From Thalassospira marina (GTDB lineage: Bacteria; Pseudomonadota; Alphaproteobacteria; Rhodospirillales; Thalassospiraceae), in the NCBI RefSeq assembly GCF_002844375.1, contig NZ_CP024199.1, forward strand, positions 3,450,001 to 3,514,000: a stretch of DNA of 64,000 bases. The letters are read 5' to 3'. The notes beneath the pieces are model-generated. The model was not told the origin of the DNA, did not search any database, and saw only the letters and a list, made by a program, of their open reading frames with translations. The stretch's first letter is position 1. Every line of letters begins with the position of its first letter. This document shows, piece after piece, positions 19,439-26,783 of this stretch. Both the position numbers and the translations under genes were made by a program.

Positions 19439-19987
19439 GTTTACGCTCCCTGTTGCCTTCCTGGCCCCGGATCAAAACACGCGATATAGTTGCACGCACT
19501 TTTAAATCCATTTGGAAAATCACTATCCCATGGCATTAAATCTTGCAACCTTTACGAGACAAAAGCATATCTTATTTGCGTCAAACTTGGTTTAAAAACC
19601 CCATCACCACCCCTTTTGGATAAGAACCAATCCGAAAGAGTAAAAATATTATCCAGCGAATTTAATTTCAAAAATAAAATTAATTTTATCTTATCTAACA
19701 GTTGAAAATTCATGCAAAATCAACTCAAGTAATTGATTAAAAATGATAAAATTAAAAATCCACTCTTCACAAATACCTGACGACTCGCACAATGCTATTT
19801 TTTCATTATTTTAATAATAACTCTGAAAAAACCTATCACTCCAAAAAATTTTCCGAATGAAAATATTGGTTTATTGCGACTTTCACTCACAACACAACAA
19901 TCTTAAATTGACCTTGAAAAATCCCGATGCTGATATCCCCTCCCGAAACCATAGATAGAATCAACCATCACATCACAAGGGGACATC
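19439..19987. promoter_or_regulatory. AT-rich divergent spacer between the giant protein gene and the collar genes
   Basis: About 550 bp without a credible gene. From ~19550 to ~19920 it is strikingly AT-rich (runs such as aaaaataaaattaatttt) compared with the GC-rich flanks. It must hold both divergent promoters. One weak candidate for the plus strand is TTGACC at 19909 with GATATC 17 bp downstream. AAGGGG at 19976-19982 is the ribosome site for the first collar gene. The composition would suit silencing by a nucleoid protein (inference). Confidence 0.5.
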
Positions 19988-20599
19988 ATGGAAGGTTACA
20001 TTGGGGTTATCCAGGCGTTAGGTTTCGATTTTGCACCACGCAACTGGGCCTTATGCCGGGGTCAATTGATTGCAATTTCTCAAAACACCGCACTTTTCGA
20101 CTTGATAAAAACCATTTATGGCGGTGACGGAAGAACCTCTTTCGCGTTGCCGGATTTACAAGGGCGCAACCCTTTAGGGTTCGGCAATGGCGCTGGTGTA
20201 CCCCGTTATGAGATAGGCGAAAAAACAGGTACGGCTTCTACTACACTGACCTCGGCCCACATGCCATCACATACCCATCCGCATACGTATAACGGCGCTC
20301 ACACCGAGGGGGCTCTCTATGTTTCAAAACAATCTGGCACTGCCCAGATCCCCAGTGATGGCGATTTTATTGGCGTACCCGCAAACAATGTCGGAGCAGT
20401 CGGATCATTGTTTGTTCCAGCAGCAGAAGTGTCATCTACTCAGATGGCAGCTATCGCAGGTGTAACGGGATCCGGATTTGACAACAGTCAGTTTATCATT
20501 GGCAATTCGGGCGGCAACATCGACTTCAGCATCGTCTCGCCCATTATCGCAATCAATTATTCGATTTGCCTTTACGGCATCTATCCATCACGAAACTGA
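19988..20599 (+). CDS. Phage-tail-collar domain protein 1 (MdpB-like)
   Basis: The protein has 203 residues; the ATG has AAGGGG five bases upstream. It opens with EGYIGVIQALGFDFAPRNWA, followed by GGDGRTSFALPDLQGR, which are the signature of the tail-collar domain, then a His-rich HMPSHTHPHTY strand. It ends in a conserved INYSICLYGIYPSRN. No signal peptide or membrane helix is visible. Such 'microcystin-dependent' proteins are common in bacterial chromosomes outside prophages; their function is not established. It is the most divergent of the three paralogues here in the central region. A 10-bp hairpin follows at 20616-20647. Confidence 0.88.
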   Translation: MEGYIGVIQALGFDFAPRNWALCRGQLIAISQNTALFDLIKTIYGGDGRTSFALPDLQGRNPLGFGNGAGVPRYEIGEKTGTASTTLTSAHMPSHTHPHTYNGAHTEGALYVSKQSGTAQIPSDGDFIGVPANNVGAVGSLFVPAAEVSSTQMAAIAGVTGSGFDNSQFIIGNSGGNIDFSIVSPIIAINYSICLYGIYPSRN

Positions 20600-20615
20600 C
20601 GGTTAGATTGCGTAG

Positions 20616-20647
20616 TTGCCTTCGCTGACGACAGTTGGCGAAGGCAA
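20616..20647 (+). terminator. Hairpin after first collar gene (attenuator-like)
   Basis: TTGCCTTCGC at 20616-20625 pairs perfectly with GCGAAGGCAA at 20638-20647 over a 12-base loop, 17 bp after the stop. No T-run follows, so it may stabilise or partly terminate the transcript rather than end it. Confidence 0.45.
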
Positions 20648-20773
20648 ACAAAATCACAAAAAACATGTGTCACATTGGCCCGCCCAGGGCGTCAGTAGTT
20701 TGAACTTAAAACTGCAACCACAGCTCGTTCTTGAGGTTGCACGACAAAACCGTCAGACGCATGGGAAAAAACA

Positions 20774-21406
20774 ATGAGTGATGGCTATATCGGCGTTATC
20801 TGGGCACTAGGATTTTCATTTGCTCCACACAATTGGGGATATTGTAATGGTACGATCCTGGCCGTAACCCAAAATACTGCGCTTTTTTCACTGATCGGGG
20901 CCTATTACGGCGGCGACGGACGCTCCAGCTTCGGCTTGCCGGATTTGCGCAGTCGTGCAGCCATTGGCCAGTTCACGGGCCCTGGCCTTCCAACCTTTAC
21001 CATCGGAGGCACAACAGGTGCTCCGCTGATTTCTTTGTCAGCGGCACATCTGCCACCGCACACCCATACGCATAGCTATGCAGGTGGAGGCGGAAGCGGC
21101 CAATTTGGGGTAATTTTTGAGGCTGCAGCACAAAAAGGCACCAAAAAAACGCCCGATGACGGTGACTATCTGGCCGCGCCTGCATCTGCACTGGCACTAA
21201 CAGACAACCTTTATGTCCCACAAGCCGACGTAACAGCCACCGCAACGCTGGGCGGGGTAACTGTTGCCTCCTCAGTAAGTGGCTTTGACAATTCATTATT
21301 TACTATCAACGACACCGGCAACAGCGCGAGCTTTAGCTCTTATCAACCCAGCCTCGCCATTAATTACTGCATCTGCATGACCGGCATTTACCCTAGCCGC
21401 AACTAG
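20774..21406 (+). CDS. Phage-tail-collar domain protein 2 (MdpB-like)
   Basis: The protein has 210 residues, with GGGAAAAAAC upstream of the ATG. The collar signature is complete: GYIGVIWALGFSFAPHNW, then GGDGRSSFGLPDLRSR, the HTHTHSY metal-type strand, and the INYCICMTGIYPSRN end. Its middle segment (about residues 117-150) is identical at protein level with collar protein 3 over some 33 residues, but differs at many silent sites. It lies 174 bp after collar 1, consistent with a transcript running through all three. No signal peptide is seen. Confidence 0.88.
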   Translation: MSDGYIGVIWALGFSFAPHNWGYCNGTILAVTQNTALFSLIGAYYGGDGRSSFGLPDLRSRAAIGQFTGPGLPTFTIGGTTGAPLISLSAAHLPPHTHTHSYAGGGGSGQFGVIFEAAAQKGTKKTPDDGDYLAAPASALALTDNLYVPQADVTATATLGGVTVASSVSGFDNSLFTINDTGNSASFSSYQPSLAINYCICMTGIYPSRN

Positions 21407-21549
21407 TGCAAAGCCGAAAACCATGTCTGCACGGCAATCACAGCCAGCAAATATCGGGACATTGAAAACTTTCCATTATCCCTTAGCAGAGCACGCTGGC
21501 CCAGCCTTGCAAACATCGAAAACTACGCAATCAAATGTAGAGAAAAGAC

Positions 21550-22176
21550 ATGTATGACACATATATGGGCGTTATCTGGGCCCTTGGTTTTCAGTTTGCC
21601 CCGGAAAATTGGGCGTATTGCGCTGGCGGAACACTTCAAATCGCCCAGTTCACTGGACTTTTTTCGCTGATCGGTGTCAATTTCGGTGGAGATGCACGTG
21701 TTACGTTCAAACTACCAGACCTCAGAAGCCGAACCCCAGTCGGATTTAATACCACATCAACCCCCCGCTTGACAGAAATGGGGGAACAATTTGGATTACC
21801 TTCATACCATCTCAATTGGGATACAATGCCTACCCACACCCACTCACACACATATTCGGGTACAGGCGGCAACGTCGGAGTAACATTTACAGCCGCCGCA
21901 CAAAAAGGGACCAAAAAAACACCCGATGATGGTGACTACCTGGCTGCGCCGGCATCGGCCTTGGCCCTGACCGATAACCTTTACGTTCCAGAAGCAGATG
22001 TAACCGACAAAGCCACGCTGGGCGGGGTATTGTCCGGGGGAACGATTACCCCATTCTCCAATGATTATTTCGCAATTGCCACCGCAGGAACAGGAGAAGC
22101 GTTCGAGTTTTACCAACCCAGCCTTGCAATCAATTACTGCATTTGCGTTGACGGGTTATACCCCAGCCGAAACTAA
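21550..22176 (+). CDS. Phage-tail-collar domain protein 3 (MdpB-like)
   Basis: The protein has 208 residues starting MYDTYMGVIWALGFQFAPEN, with GAGAAAAG upstream. It keeps GGDARVTFKLPDLRSR, the HTHSHTY strand and a C-terminal INYCICVDGLYPSRN. It is closest to collar 2. Three consecutive paralogues of one length, all ending in PSRN, suggest subunits of one heteromeric assembly or alternative tips (inference). There are no other phage structural genes around, so this is not a prophage remnant. A strongly structured intergenic element follows at 22189-22259. Confidence 0.88.
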   Translation: MYDTYMGVIWALGFQFAPENWAYCAGGTLQIAQFTGLFSLIGVNFGGDARVTFKLPDLRSRTPVGFNTTSTPRLTEMGEQFGLPSYHLNWDTMPTHTHSHTYSGTGGNVGVTFTAAAQKGTKKTPDDGDYLAAPASALALTDNLYVPEADVTDKATLGGVLSGGTITPFSNDYFAIATAGTGEAFEFYQPSLAINYCICVDGLYPSRN

Positions 22177-22188
22177 CAATGCTTTTGC

Positions 22189-22259
22189 CCGGAAGTGGAA
22201 GTGAGAATGTGCGTTGCACAGGGGATGGAAACCGCCCCCGCCTTGCTATCCACTTCCGG
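22189..22259 (+). ncRNA. Predicted three-way-junction RNA element after the third collar gene
   Basis: An 11-bp perfect outer stem pairs 22189-22199 (CCGGAAGTGGA) with 22249-22259. It encloses a hairpin with TGTGC/GCACA arms (22208-22212/22216-22220, three-base loop) and a second one pairing GGGG at 22221-22224 and GG at 22227-22228 with CC at 22232-22233 and CCCC at 22235-22238. It could be an mRNA-stabilising element, a processing site or a cis-regulator of the downstream gene at 22354. No T-run follows. Folding was done by eye. Confidence 0.45.
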
Positions 22260-22353
22260 AAATCAATCGATCCAAAACACGTTCAGACGGCCCTGAAGTC
22301 TGACGACCCGAAATCGATATAACCGATCACCCCACTAACAAAAAGGCTGCAAC

Positions 22354-22707
22354 ATGACAGAGGCAAACACGTCCGATCTGCTCTCCCTGGCGAAATTAAC
22401 AAGCGATATTTTCACTCCGCACCTGGAAAGCACCTTCATCTTTAATGTCGGAAATACCCGCCTTCCGGTCACACTGGTTAATTGCAGGGAAAACCCGGAA
22501 GGTGCTGGCCCGGACAGCAACAGGACACCTTTTTCCCTTCTGTTCCATACCTCAGCAGACCAGAACAATCCCATCCTGGAAGCAAAAGATTTCACTGCTT
22601 CAGTACATGGGCTTGAACAGGGCGCAATTGATCTTGTGTCTGTTCAGCGTGTTTTGCGCCCTGCAAGCCATCCTGCGGGCGCCTATTTCCAAATCATCTT
22701 TGGCTAA
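22354..22707 (+). CDS. Small DUF6916-like protein
   Basis: The protein has 117 residues, with AAAGG upstream of the ATG. The pattern (F...G, a central FSLLFHTSADQN segment, then a beta-rich LVSVQRVLRP and a final YFQIIFG) matches the small DUF6916 family, which is often found next to tail-collar genes. Function is unknown. It is cytoplasmic by sequence. Its constant association with collar proteins makes a chaperone or assembly partner plausible, but this is inference from context. Confidence 0.6.
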   Translation: MTEANTSDLLSLAKLTSDIFTPHLESTFIFNVGNTRLPVTLVNCRENPEGAGPDSNRTPFSLLFHTSADQNNPILEAKDFTASVHGLEQGAIDLVSVQRVLRPASHPAGAYFQIIFG

Positions 22708-22760
22708 GCTGTTTCGCAAGCCATATCCGTTCATTTAAATCAGGTTCACTGGGGGAAACT

Positions 22761-23321
22761 ATGATCACAGGTACTGTCGCACTACCACACGGCATCACGG
22801 CCCGTCCTGTTCGCAACGGCGACAAAAATTTTCTAGCCAAACTATTTCGCGACAATCGCACCGACCTTCAAGCCATTGATGCGACACAGGACTTTATCGA
22901 CATGACGGTCGATATGCAGCTTGATGCGCAGATCAATGGTTACGGCAGCACATTTCCGAATGCCATTTATCTGATCCTCGAAAAAAACGGTTCCCGGATT
23001 GGCCGCGTCACTCTTGATGTCGGGCCGATCGAACTACGCCTGATTGACCTGTCCTTCATCAAAAAAGCACAAAACCGGGGATATGGTTCTGCCATCATTC
23101 AATGGGTGATGAATGCTGCCGCGCAAACGCGCCGTCCGCTGGTCGTGCCAGCGCGACGTGATAACAGCATCTTTGTCACCCATTTGATCAAAGCAGGCTT
23201 TCAAGAAGATACCAGCATTTCCGACGACGTTATCGCCCGCATGGTCTGGTTTCCAACCAGCGATGAAATGAACGGGATCGGGGCCATCAAGCCCCGCAAA
23301 GCGGCATCTGGAAACGTATGA
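22761..23321 (+). CDS. GNAT-family N-acetyltransferase
   Basis: The protein has 186 residues, with GGGGGAAA in front of the ATG. It begins with the GNAT beta1 strand (ITARPVRNGDKNFLAKLF). The acetyl-CoA loop is NRGYGSAIIQWVMN (RxxGxG/A type), followed by VVPARRDNSIFVTHLIKAGF, the beta5-helix region. The gene is two bases from the next start and in line with the collar and DUF6916 genes, so it may modify one of those proteins. The substrate is unknown. Confidence 0.82.
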   Translation: MITGTVALPHGITARPVRNGDKNFLAKLFRDNRTDLQAIDATQDFIDMTVDMQLDAQINGYGSTFPNAIYLILEKNGSRIGRVTLDVGPIELRLIDLSFIKKAQNRGYGSAIIQWVMNAAAQTRRPLVVPARRDNSIFVTHLIKAGFQEDTSISDDVIARMVWFPTSDEMNGIGAIKPRKAASGNV

Positions 23322-23322
23322 C

Positions 23323-23886
23323 ATGACAAATGAACGGGCAGAAAAAACCACCGATCTGATTATTGATTTCCTAAAAGATATAGGCATTCCGGTAACTTTT
23401 GAAAAATTACCTGATCCTGGCTTTCTGCCCGGCATTTTTGTTCAAGAGGGTGGCTTGATCATTAACCGTGACGAACTGCTTTTTCCTGGCGATATTCTGC
23501 ATGAAGCAGGACATCTTGCCGTCATGCCGCCCCAAACCCGAATGCAGGCAAATGGCAATGTTGGCGATGATGGCGGTGAGGAAATGGCGGCTCTCGCCTG
23601 GTCCTATGCCGCGGCCTGCGCGATAGGCCTGTCCCCCGACATCGTTTTTCACGAATTTGGGTATAAAGGCAACGGTCCCTGGCTGAGTAAACATTTCCAA
23701 AACGGTGGAACCATTGGTGTTCCCCTTCTTGCCGTGTTTGAAATGACTTCTCCCCACATCCCACGCTTACAGCAACCAGACACGCCCATAGATGAGGCAG
23801 CAGCTTTTCCAAACATGCTGCAATGGCTACGTACAATACCGGACCTGTCTGAAGAAACATCTCTGCCCACGCAAAGGGCACAGTAA
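23323..23886 (+). CDS. Zincin-like protein with HEAGH motif
   Basis: The protein has 187 residues. DILHEAGHLAV (HEAGH near residue 60) is a gluzincin-type HExxH motif, and GGEEMAALAWSYAAA about 35 residues later offers the third ligand Glu. No signal peptide is visible, so it is probably cytoplasmic. It could be a small metallopeptidase that processes one of the collar proteins or the giant substrate, or a structural domain. The family was not recognised beyond the motif. It is tightly coupled to the GNAT gene. Confidence 0.6.
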   Translation: MTNERAEKTTDLIIDFLKDIGIPVTFEKLPDPGFLPGIFVQEGGLIINRDELLFPGDILHEAGHLAVMPPQTRMQANGNVGDDGGEEMAALAWSYAAACAIGLSPDIVFHEFGYKGNGPWLSKHFQNGGTIGVPLLAVFEMTSPHIPRLQQPDTPIDEAAAFPNMLQWLRTIPDLSEETSLPTQRAQ

Positions 23887-23939
23887 GCCTCTTTTATATA
23901 AATAGCCTGTAGGTTCCCTCAGTCAGAGTGAAGCATCCG

Positions 23940-24788
23940 ATGAATCACATGCCAACACTAACAACAGGCTATCAGCATATCCCAACAGTGGTGGACATAT
24001 GTGACCTGGCTTTTTTGCGCGAAAGATTGGAACATCAGACCAATCAGCTTTTACTGATGCGTGAACGACGCGATCCATCAGCAGAACGCGCCATCTTCCA
24101 AACCGTGAATGATGGTGATCAAAGTGCAATCAAAATTTTCCGCATCAACCAGCTTTTAAGCCAGGACCATGAGCTTGCTCTGTATTTTCTGGGTCATCCA
24201 ACCATTCAGGCGATTGGCCAAAAATTATGTGGCGCCGATGCCGTCCCGGTTTATGTCTCAGCGCAATTTCGCCATATGGGAGAAAGCAGCACTGTCATCT
24301 GGCATCAGGATATGGTGCACGACCGCGCAGGGCCAATTTACACCATTGGACTTTATCTGGATGACGCATGGTCGCAAAATGGCGCACTGCGTATCCTTCC
24401 TGATACGCAGTATTCCAAGGCCAATATCGAAGAAATCGTCCGCCAGAACGACGGTGCCAACCAATCGCAATCCATTCCGGTCGTAGCGGGCGATGTTATC
24501 GCCCATGACGTCATGCTGGTTCATTGCTCGGACGATATGAAGGAAACACAGCAGCGACGCACCCTTTATGTCGAATTCCGGTCACCCGAACGGGCATTGC
24601 AAAATTCAACGATGTCCGATGCCTGGATAAAATCACAACAGGGCTTGATGCGACAAGCAGCATGTTTTTATGAACTGGTCCGTAAAACCGGAAATTCTGA
24701 GGGCACTGAAATCATAAAGCAGGGCAAAGAATTGCATCTTGATGCAGGCGATATCCGTTTTGAAACGGCAAATTACCTGCATCCTTAA
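23940..24788 (+). CDS. Phytanoyl-CoA dioxygenase-like Fe(II)/2-oxoglutarate oxygenase
   Basis: About 282 residues; ATG at 23940 preferred over a GTG at 23928 that has no ribosome site. The double-stranded beta-helix iron triad is visible: WHQD supplies His and Asp, VMLVHCSDD supplies the distal His, and the Arg of QQRRTLYVEF would bind 2-oxoglutarate. The enzyme is cytoplasmic and its substrate unknown. It closes the plus-strand gene set after the GNAT and zincin genes, so a role in modifying a product of this cluster is possible. It could also be an unrelated neighbour. Confidence 0.75.
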   Translation: MNHMPTLTTGYQHIPTVVDICDLAFLRERLEHQTNQLLLMRERRDPSAERAIFQTVNDGDQSAIKIFRINQLLSQDHELALYFLGHPTIQAIGQKLCGADAVPVYVSAQFRHMGESSTVIWHQDMVHDRAGPIYTIGLYLDDAWSQNGALRILPDTQYSKANIEEIVRQNDGANQSQSIPVVAGDVIAHDVMLVHCSDDMKETQQRRTLYVEFRSPERALQNSTMSDAWIKSQQGLMRQAACFYELVRKTGNSEGTEIIKQGKELHLDAGDIRFETANYLHP

Positions 24789-24883
24789 ACTAACCGATCC
24801 CGCATATAAGCCTGCCACGGACCCGATACATTTGTGAATAACCATTGATACAAAATTGAATTACGCGCTCGCGGCGCGCGATG

Positions 24884-25327
24884 TCAGCCGCGTGCTTTTC
24901 GGGCTTCGGTGAAGGCGCGAAAAACGTCCAGGGTTTCGGCGCTGACATGATGTTCGATGCCTTCGGCGTCGAACTCGGCGATCTGGGCATCAAGGCCCAG
25001 CGCGATCAGGAAATCATAGACGATCTTATGACGTTCTCGGCATTTATCGGCCAGTTCCTGTCCGGCTTCGGTCAGGAAAATAGAGCGGTAAGGACGGCTG
25101 GACACAAAGCCGTCACGTTCCAGCCTTTTGATCGTATTATTCACCGTCGCCGGGGTTACGCCAAAGCGTGCCGCCAGCGAAACCGCGCGGGCTTCACCTT
25201 CCTCGACAATCAGATCGGCGATCATTTCCACATAATCCTCGGTTACTTCGCGTGCATGGGCATCGCGAAGCCGCGCAAAGGTTTCTGCGTGATTTTCCTT
25301 GGGTGGAAGCGCCGCCCCGCCGGCCAT
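24884..25327 (-). CDS. mntR: Manganese-responsive DtxR-family repressor MntR
   Basis: The protein has 147 residues, with GGAGACGGG upstream of the ATG. The N-terminal winged helix (ARAVSLAARFGVTPATVNNTIKRLERDGFV) and the C-terminal metal-binding dimerisation domain (EAGQELADKCRERHKIV, then DAEGIEHHVS) follow MntR. With Mn(II) bound it represses manganese importers. A perfect TTAGC-N4-GCTAA dyad 60 bp upstream suggests autoregulation. No mntH or mntABC lies nearby, so targets must be elsewhere. Confidence 0.88.
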   Translation of the reverse strand: MAGGAALPPKENHAETFARLRDAHAREVTEDYVEMIADLIVEEGEARAVSLAARFGVTPATVNNTIKRLERDGFVSSRPYRSIFLTEAGQELADKCRERHKIVYDFLIALGLDAQIAEFDAEGIEHHVSAETLDVFRAFTEARKARG

Positions 25328-25383
25328 TCCCGTCTCCTGCTTGTGCGTAATGATTTGTCATACCAATTTTGATCTTAAAAATC

Positions 25384-25403
25384 AATTTAGCACAGGCTAA
25401 CTT
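25384..25403. promoter_or_regulatory. MntR box upstream of mntR
   Basis: The dyad TTAGC-ACAG-GCTAA (25387-25400) within AATTTAGCACAGGCTAACTT closely resembles the known enterobacterial MntR operator core TAGCAAAGGCTA. It lies about 60 bp upstream of the mntR start, at promoter distance. Confidence 0.65.
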
Positions 25404-25458
25404 TTCATCCTAATTGCAAAACCGGCCATCCCCAAACCACCAGCCTTCAGCCGGCAGC

Positions 25459-26619
25459 TTAATGCTTTACGGCCCGCCAGAAAGTCATAACCAGGCATTC
25501 ATCCCGCCCCAGTTTACCACTTTTGCGGAAATGCTTGTGCAAGTGGCGATAAGTGGCGGCCTCCGTTGCCGTCCAGCAAAAGATGCTGCGCCCGTCATCA
25601 GGCAGGCACACGTCACAAACCATATTTGCAAAGGGCGAAATGCCGTCCTCGTCGGTTTTCGCATCGTCTTTCGCGTTTGGCATCTCGCTGCTGGCTGCGA
25701 CAAGTTGCGCCGATTGCATAACCGTACCTTCGGGCGCGCTACCATCACGAAAGACCCAGCCGATATCAAATCCTGCATGATGGGGAATATCGATTTTTGC
25801 TTGTGGGCCTGAAACCTCGAAAATCACCTGTCCGGTTTTCTCTGCCGGCAGTTCTTCAAGGTAACGACAAATTGCCGGCATGCCGGTTTCATCGGCGGCG
25901 AACAGATACCAGTCCGCATTCGTCAGATCATTGCCAATAGGGCCGGTAACGCCCAAAAGCTGGCCTGGTGCGGCATGATTGGCAAATCGCGATCCCGGGC
26001 CATTATCGCCATGCACGACAAAATCAATATCCATCCAGCCTTCATCAGCGTTGATCTGGCGAATGGTGTACACACGCGGTTCCACCTTTTTGTCGCCCTG
26101 CGGCCAAACCGGCAGGCCATTTTCGCCCATGGTCGGCCATTCGGGCGCGTCATCGCCATGAGGTGGGACAAGTAGGCGCACATGAATGGCCCCACCCAGA
26201 TAGGGCGCAAGATCATCCCCCGTCAGGCGCAAACGGCGCATATCCGGGCCAAGGTCGCAGACCGAGGCGACACGCAATTCGCGAAAATTGGGCAGCTTGC
26301 CGGATTTGGCATCGCCCTGCCCTGCACCCTGCCAGCGACAATCAAGGTCCGCACCAGGTACGAGCTGATCCACCATGGTAATGACACCGGTTTTAAGCTG
26401 GCTGATCGCGGTATCATTGGCGGCAGTAATTTCAATGGTCAAGCCATTTTCCTGCTGGCCAACCCGCATGGTGCCCAACCCCACCGATATCACATGATCG
26501 CTGCCTTCAAAGGTCACGGCGCAATCATTATCGACATAGAATTTCGACAGAACATTCAGCGCTTCCTGCGGGTCGGGCACGGTAACGCGGGTATGCGCAC
26601 GAAGAACGGCTGACGTCAT
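25459..26619 (-). CDS. Siderophore-interacting FAD/NAD(P)H reductase with N-terminal DUF2218
   Basis: 386 residues from the ATG at 26619. Residues ~1-95 match DUF2218 (HTRVTVPDPQEALNVLSKFY). The rest is a SIP/ViuB ferric-siderophore reductase: the FAD-binding segment (EPRVYTIRQINADEGWMDID, then HGDNGPGSRFANHAAPG), followed by a C-terminal NAD(P)H domain (YLFAADETGMPAICRYLEEL). It reduces imported Fe(III)-siderophore in the cytoplasm to free iron. A Fur-like box 52-70 bp upstream predicts induction by iron starvation. The gene is divergent from a double-GNAT protein. Confidence 0.9.
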   Translation of the reverse strand: MTSAVLRAHTRVTVPDPQEALNVLSKFYVDNDCAVTFEGSDHVISVGLGTMRVGQQENGLTIEITAANDTAISQLKTGVITMVDQLVPGADLDCRWQGAGQGDAKSGKLPNFRELRVASVCDLGPDMRRLRLTGDDLAPYLGGAIHVRLLVPPHGDDAPEWPTMGENGLPVWPQGDKKVEPRVYTIRQINADEGWMDIDFVVHGDNGPGSRFANHAAPGQLLGVTGPIGNDLTNADWYLFAADETGMPAICRYLEELPAEKTGQVIFEVSGPQAKIDIPHHAGFDIGWVFRDGSAPEGTVMQSAQLVAASSEMPNAKDDAKTDEDGISPFANMVCDVCLPDDGRSIFCWTATEAATYRHLHKHFRKSGKLGRDECLVMTFWRAVKH

Positions 26620-26670
26620 GATAATTTCCGCAATTTGTGAAACGGGGATCAGGGAATGGCTTTTAATATT

Positions 26671-26689
26671 ACAAATGAAAATCATTCTC
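26671..26689. promoter_or_regulatory. Fur-box-like operator before the siderophore reductase gene
   Basis: On the minus strand the 19-mer reads GAGAATGATTTTCATTTGT, with the dyad core AATGAT/TCATT. It matches the classical Fur consensus at 13 of 19 positions and sits 52-70 bp upstream of the SIP gene start. Confidence 0.6.
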
Positions 26690-26783
26690 AAATTTTTATT
26701 GAGGCGGAGGCCGATATTCTTTTTTTCTGCCCGGCGAAATGCGGTAAACCATCAAGGCACATGCGATATTTTATGGAAGAACG

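Noticed and set aside
19490..19705. Small gene in the AT-rich spacer
   Set aside because: It is poorly supported and overlaps the expected promoter of the giant gene; composition is that of the spacer.
19988..22176. Prophage remnant
   Set aside because: Only collar-domain genes are present; there is no integrase, terminase, capsid, baseplate, lysis gene or att-like repeat.
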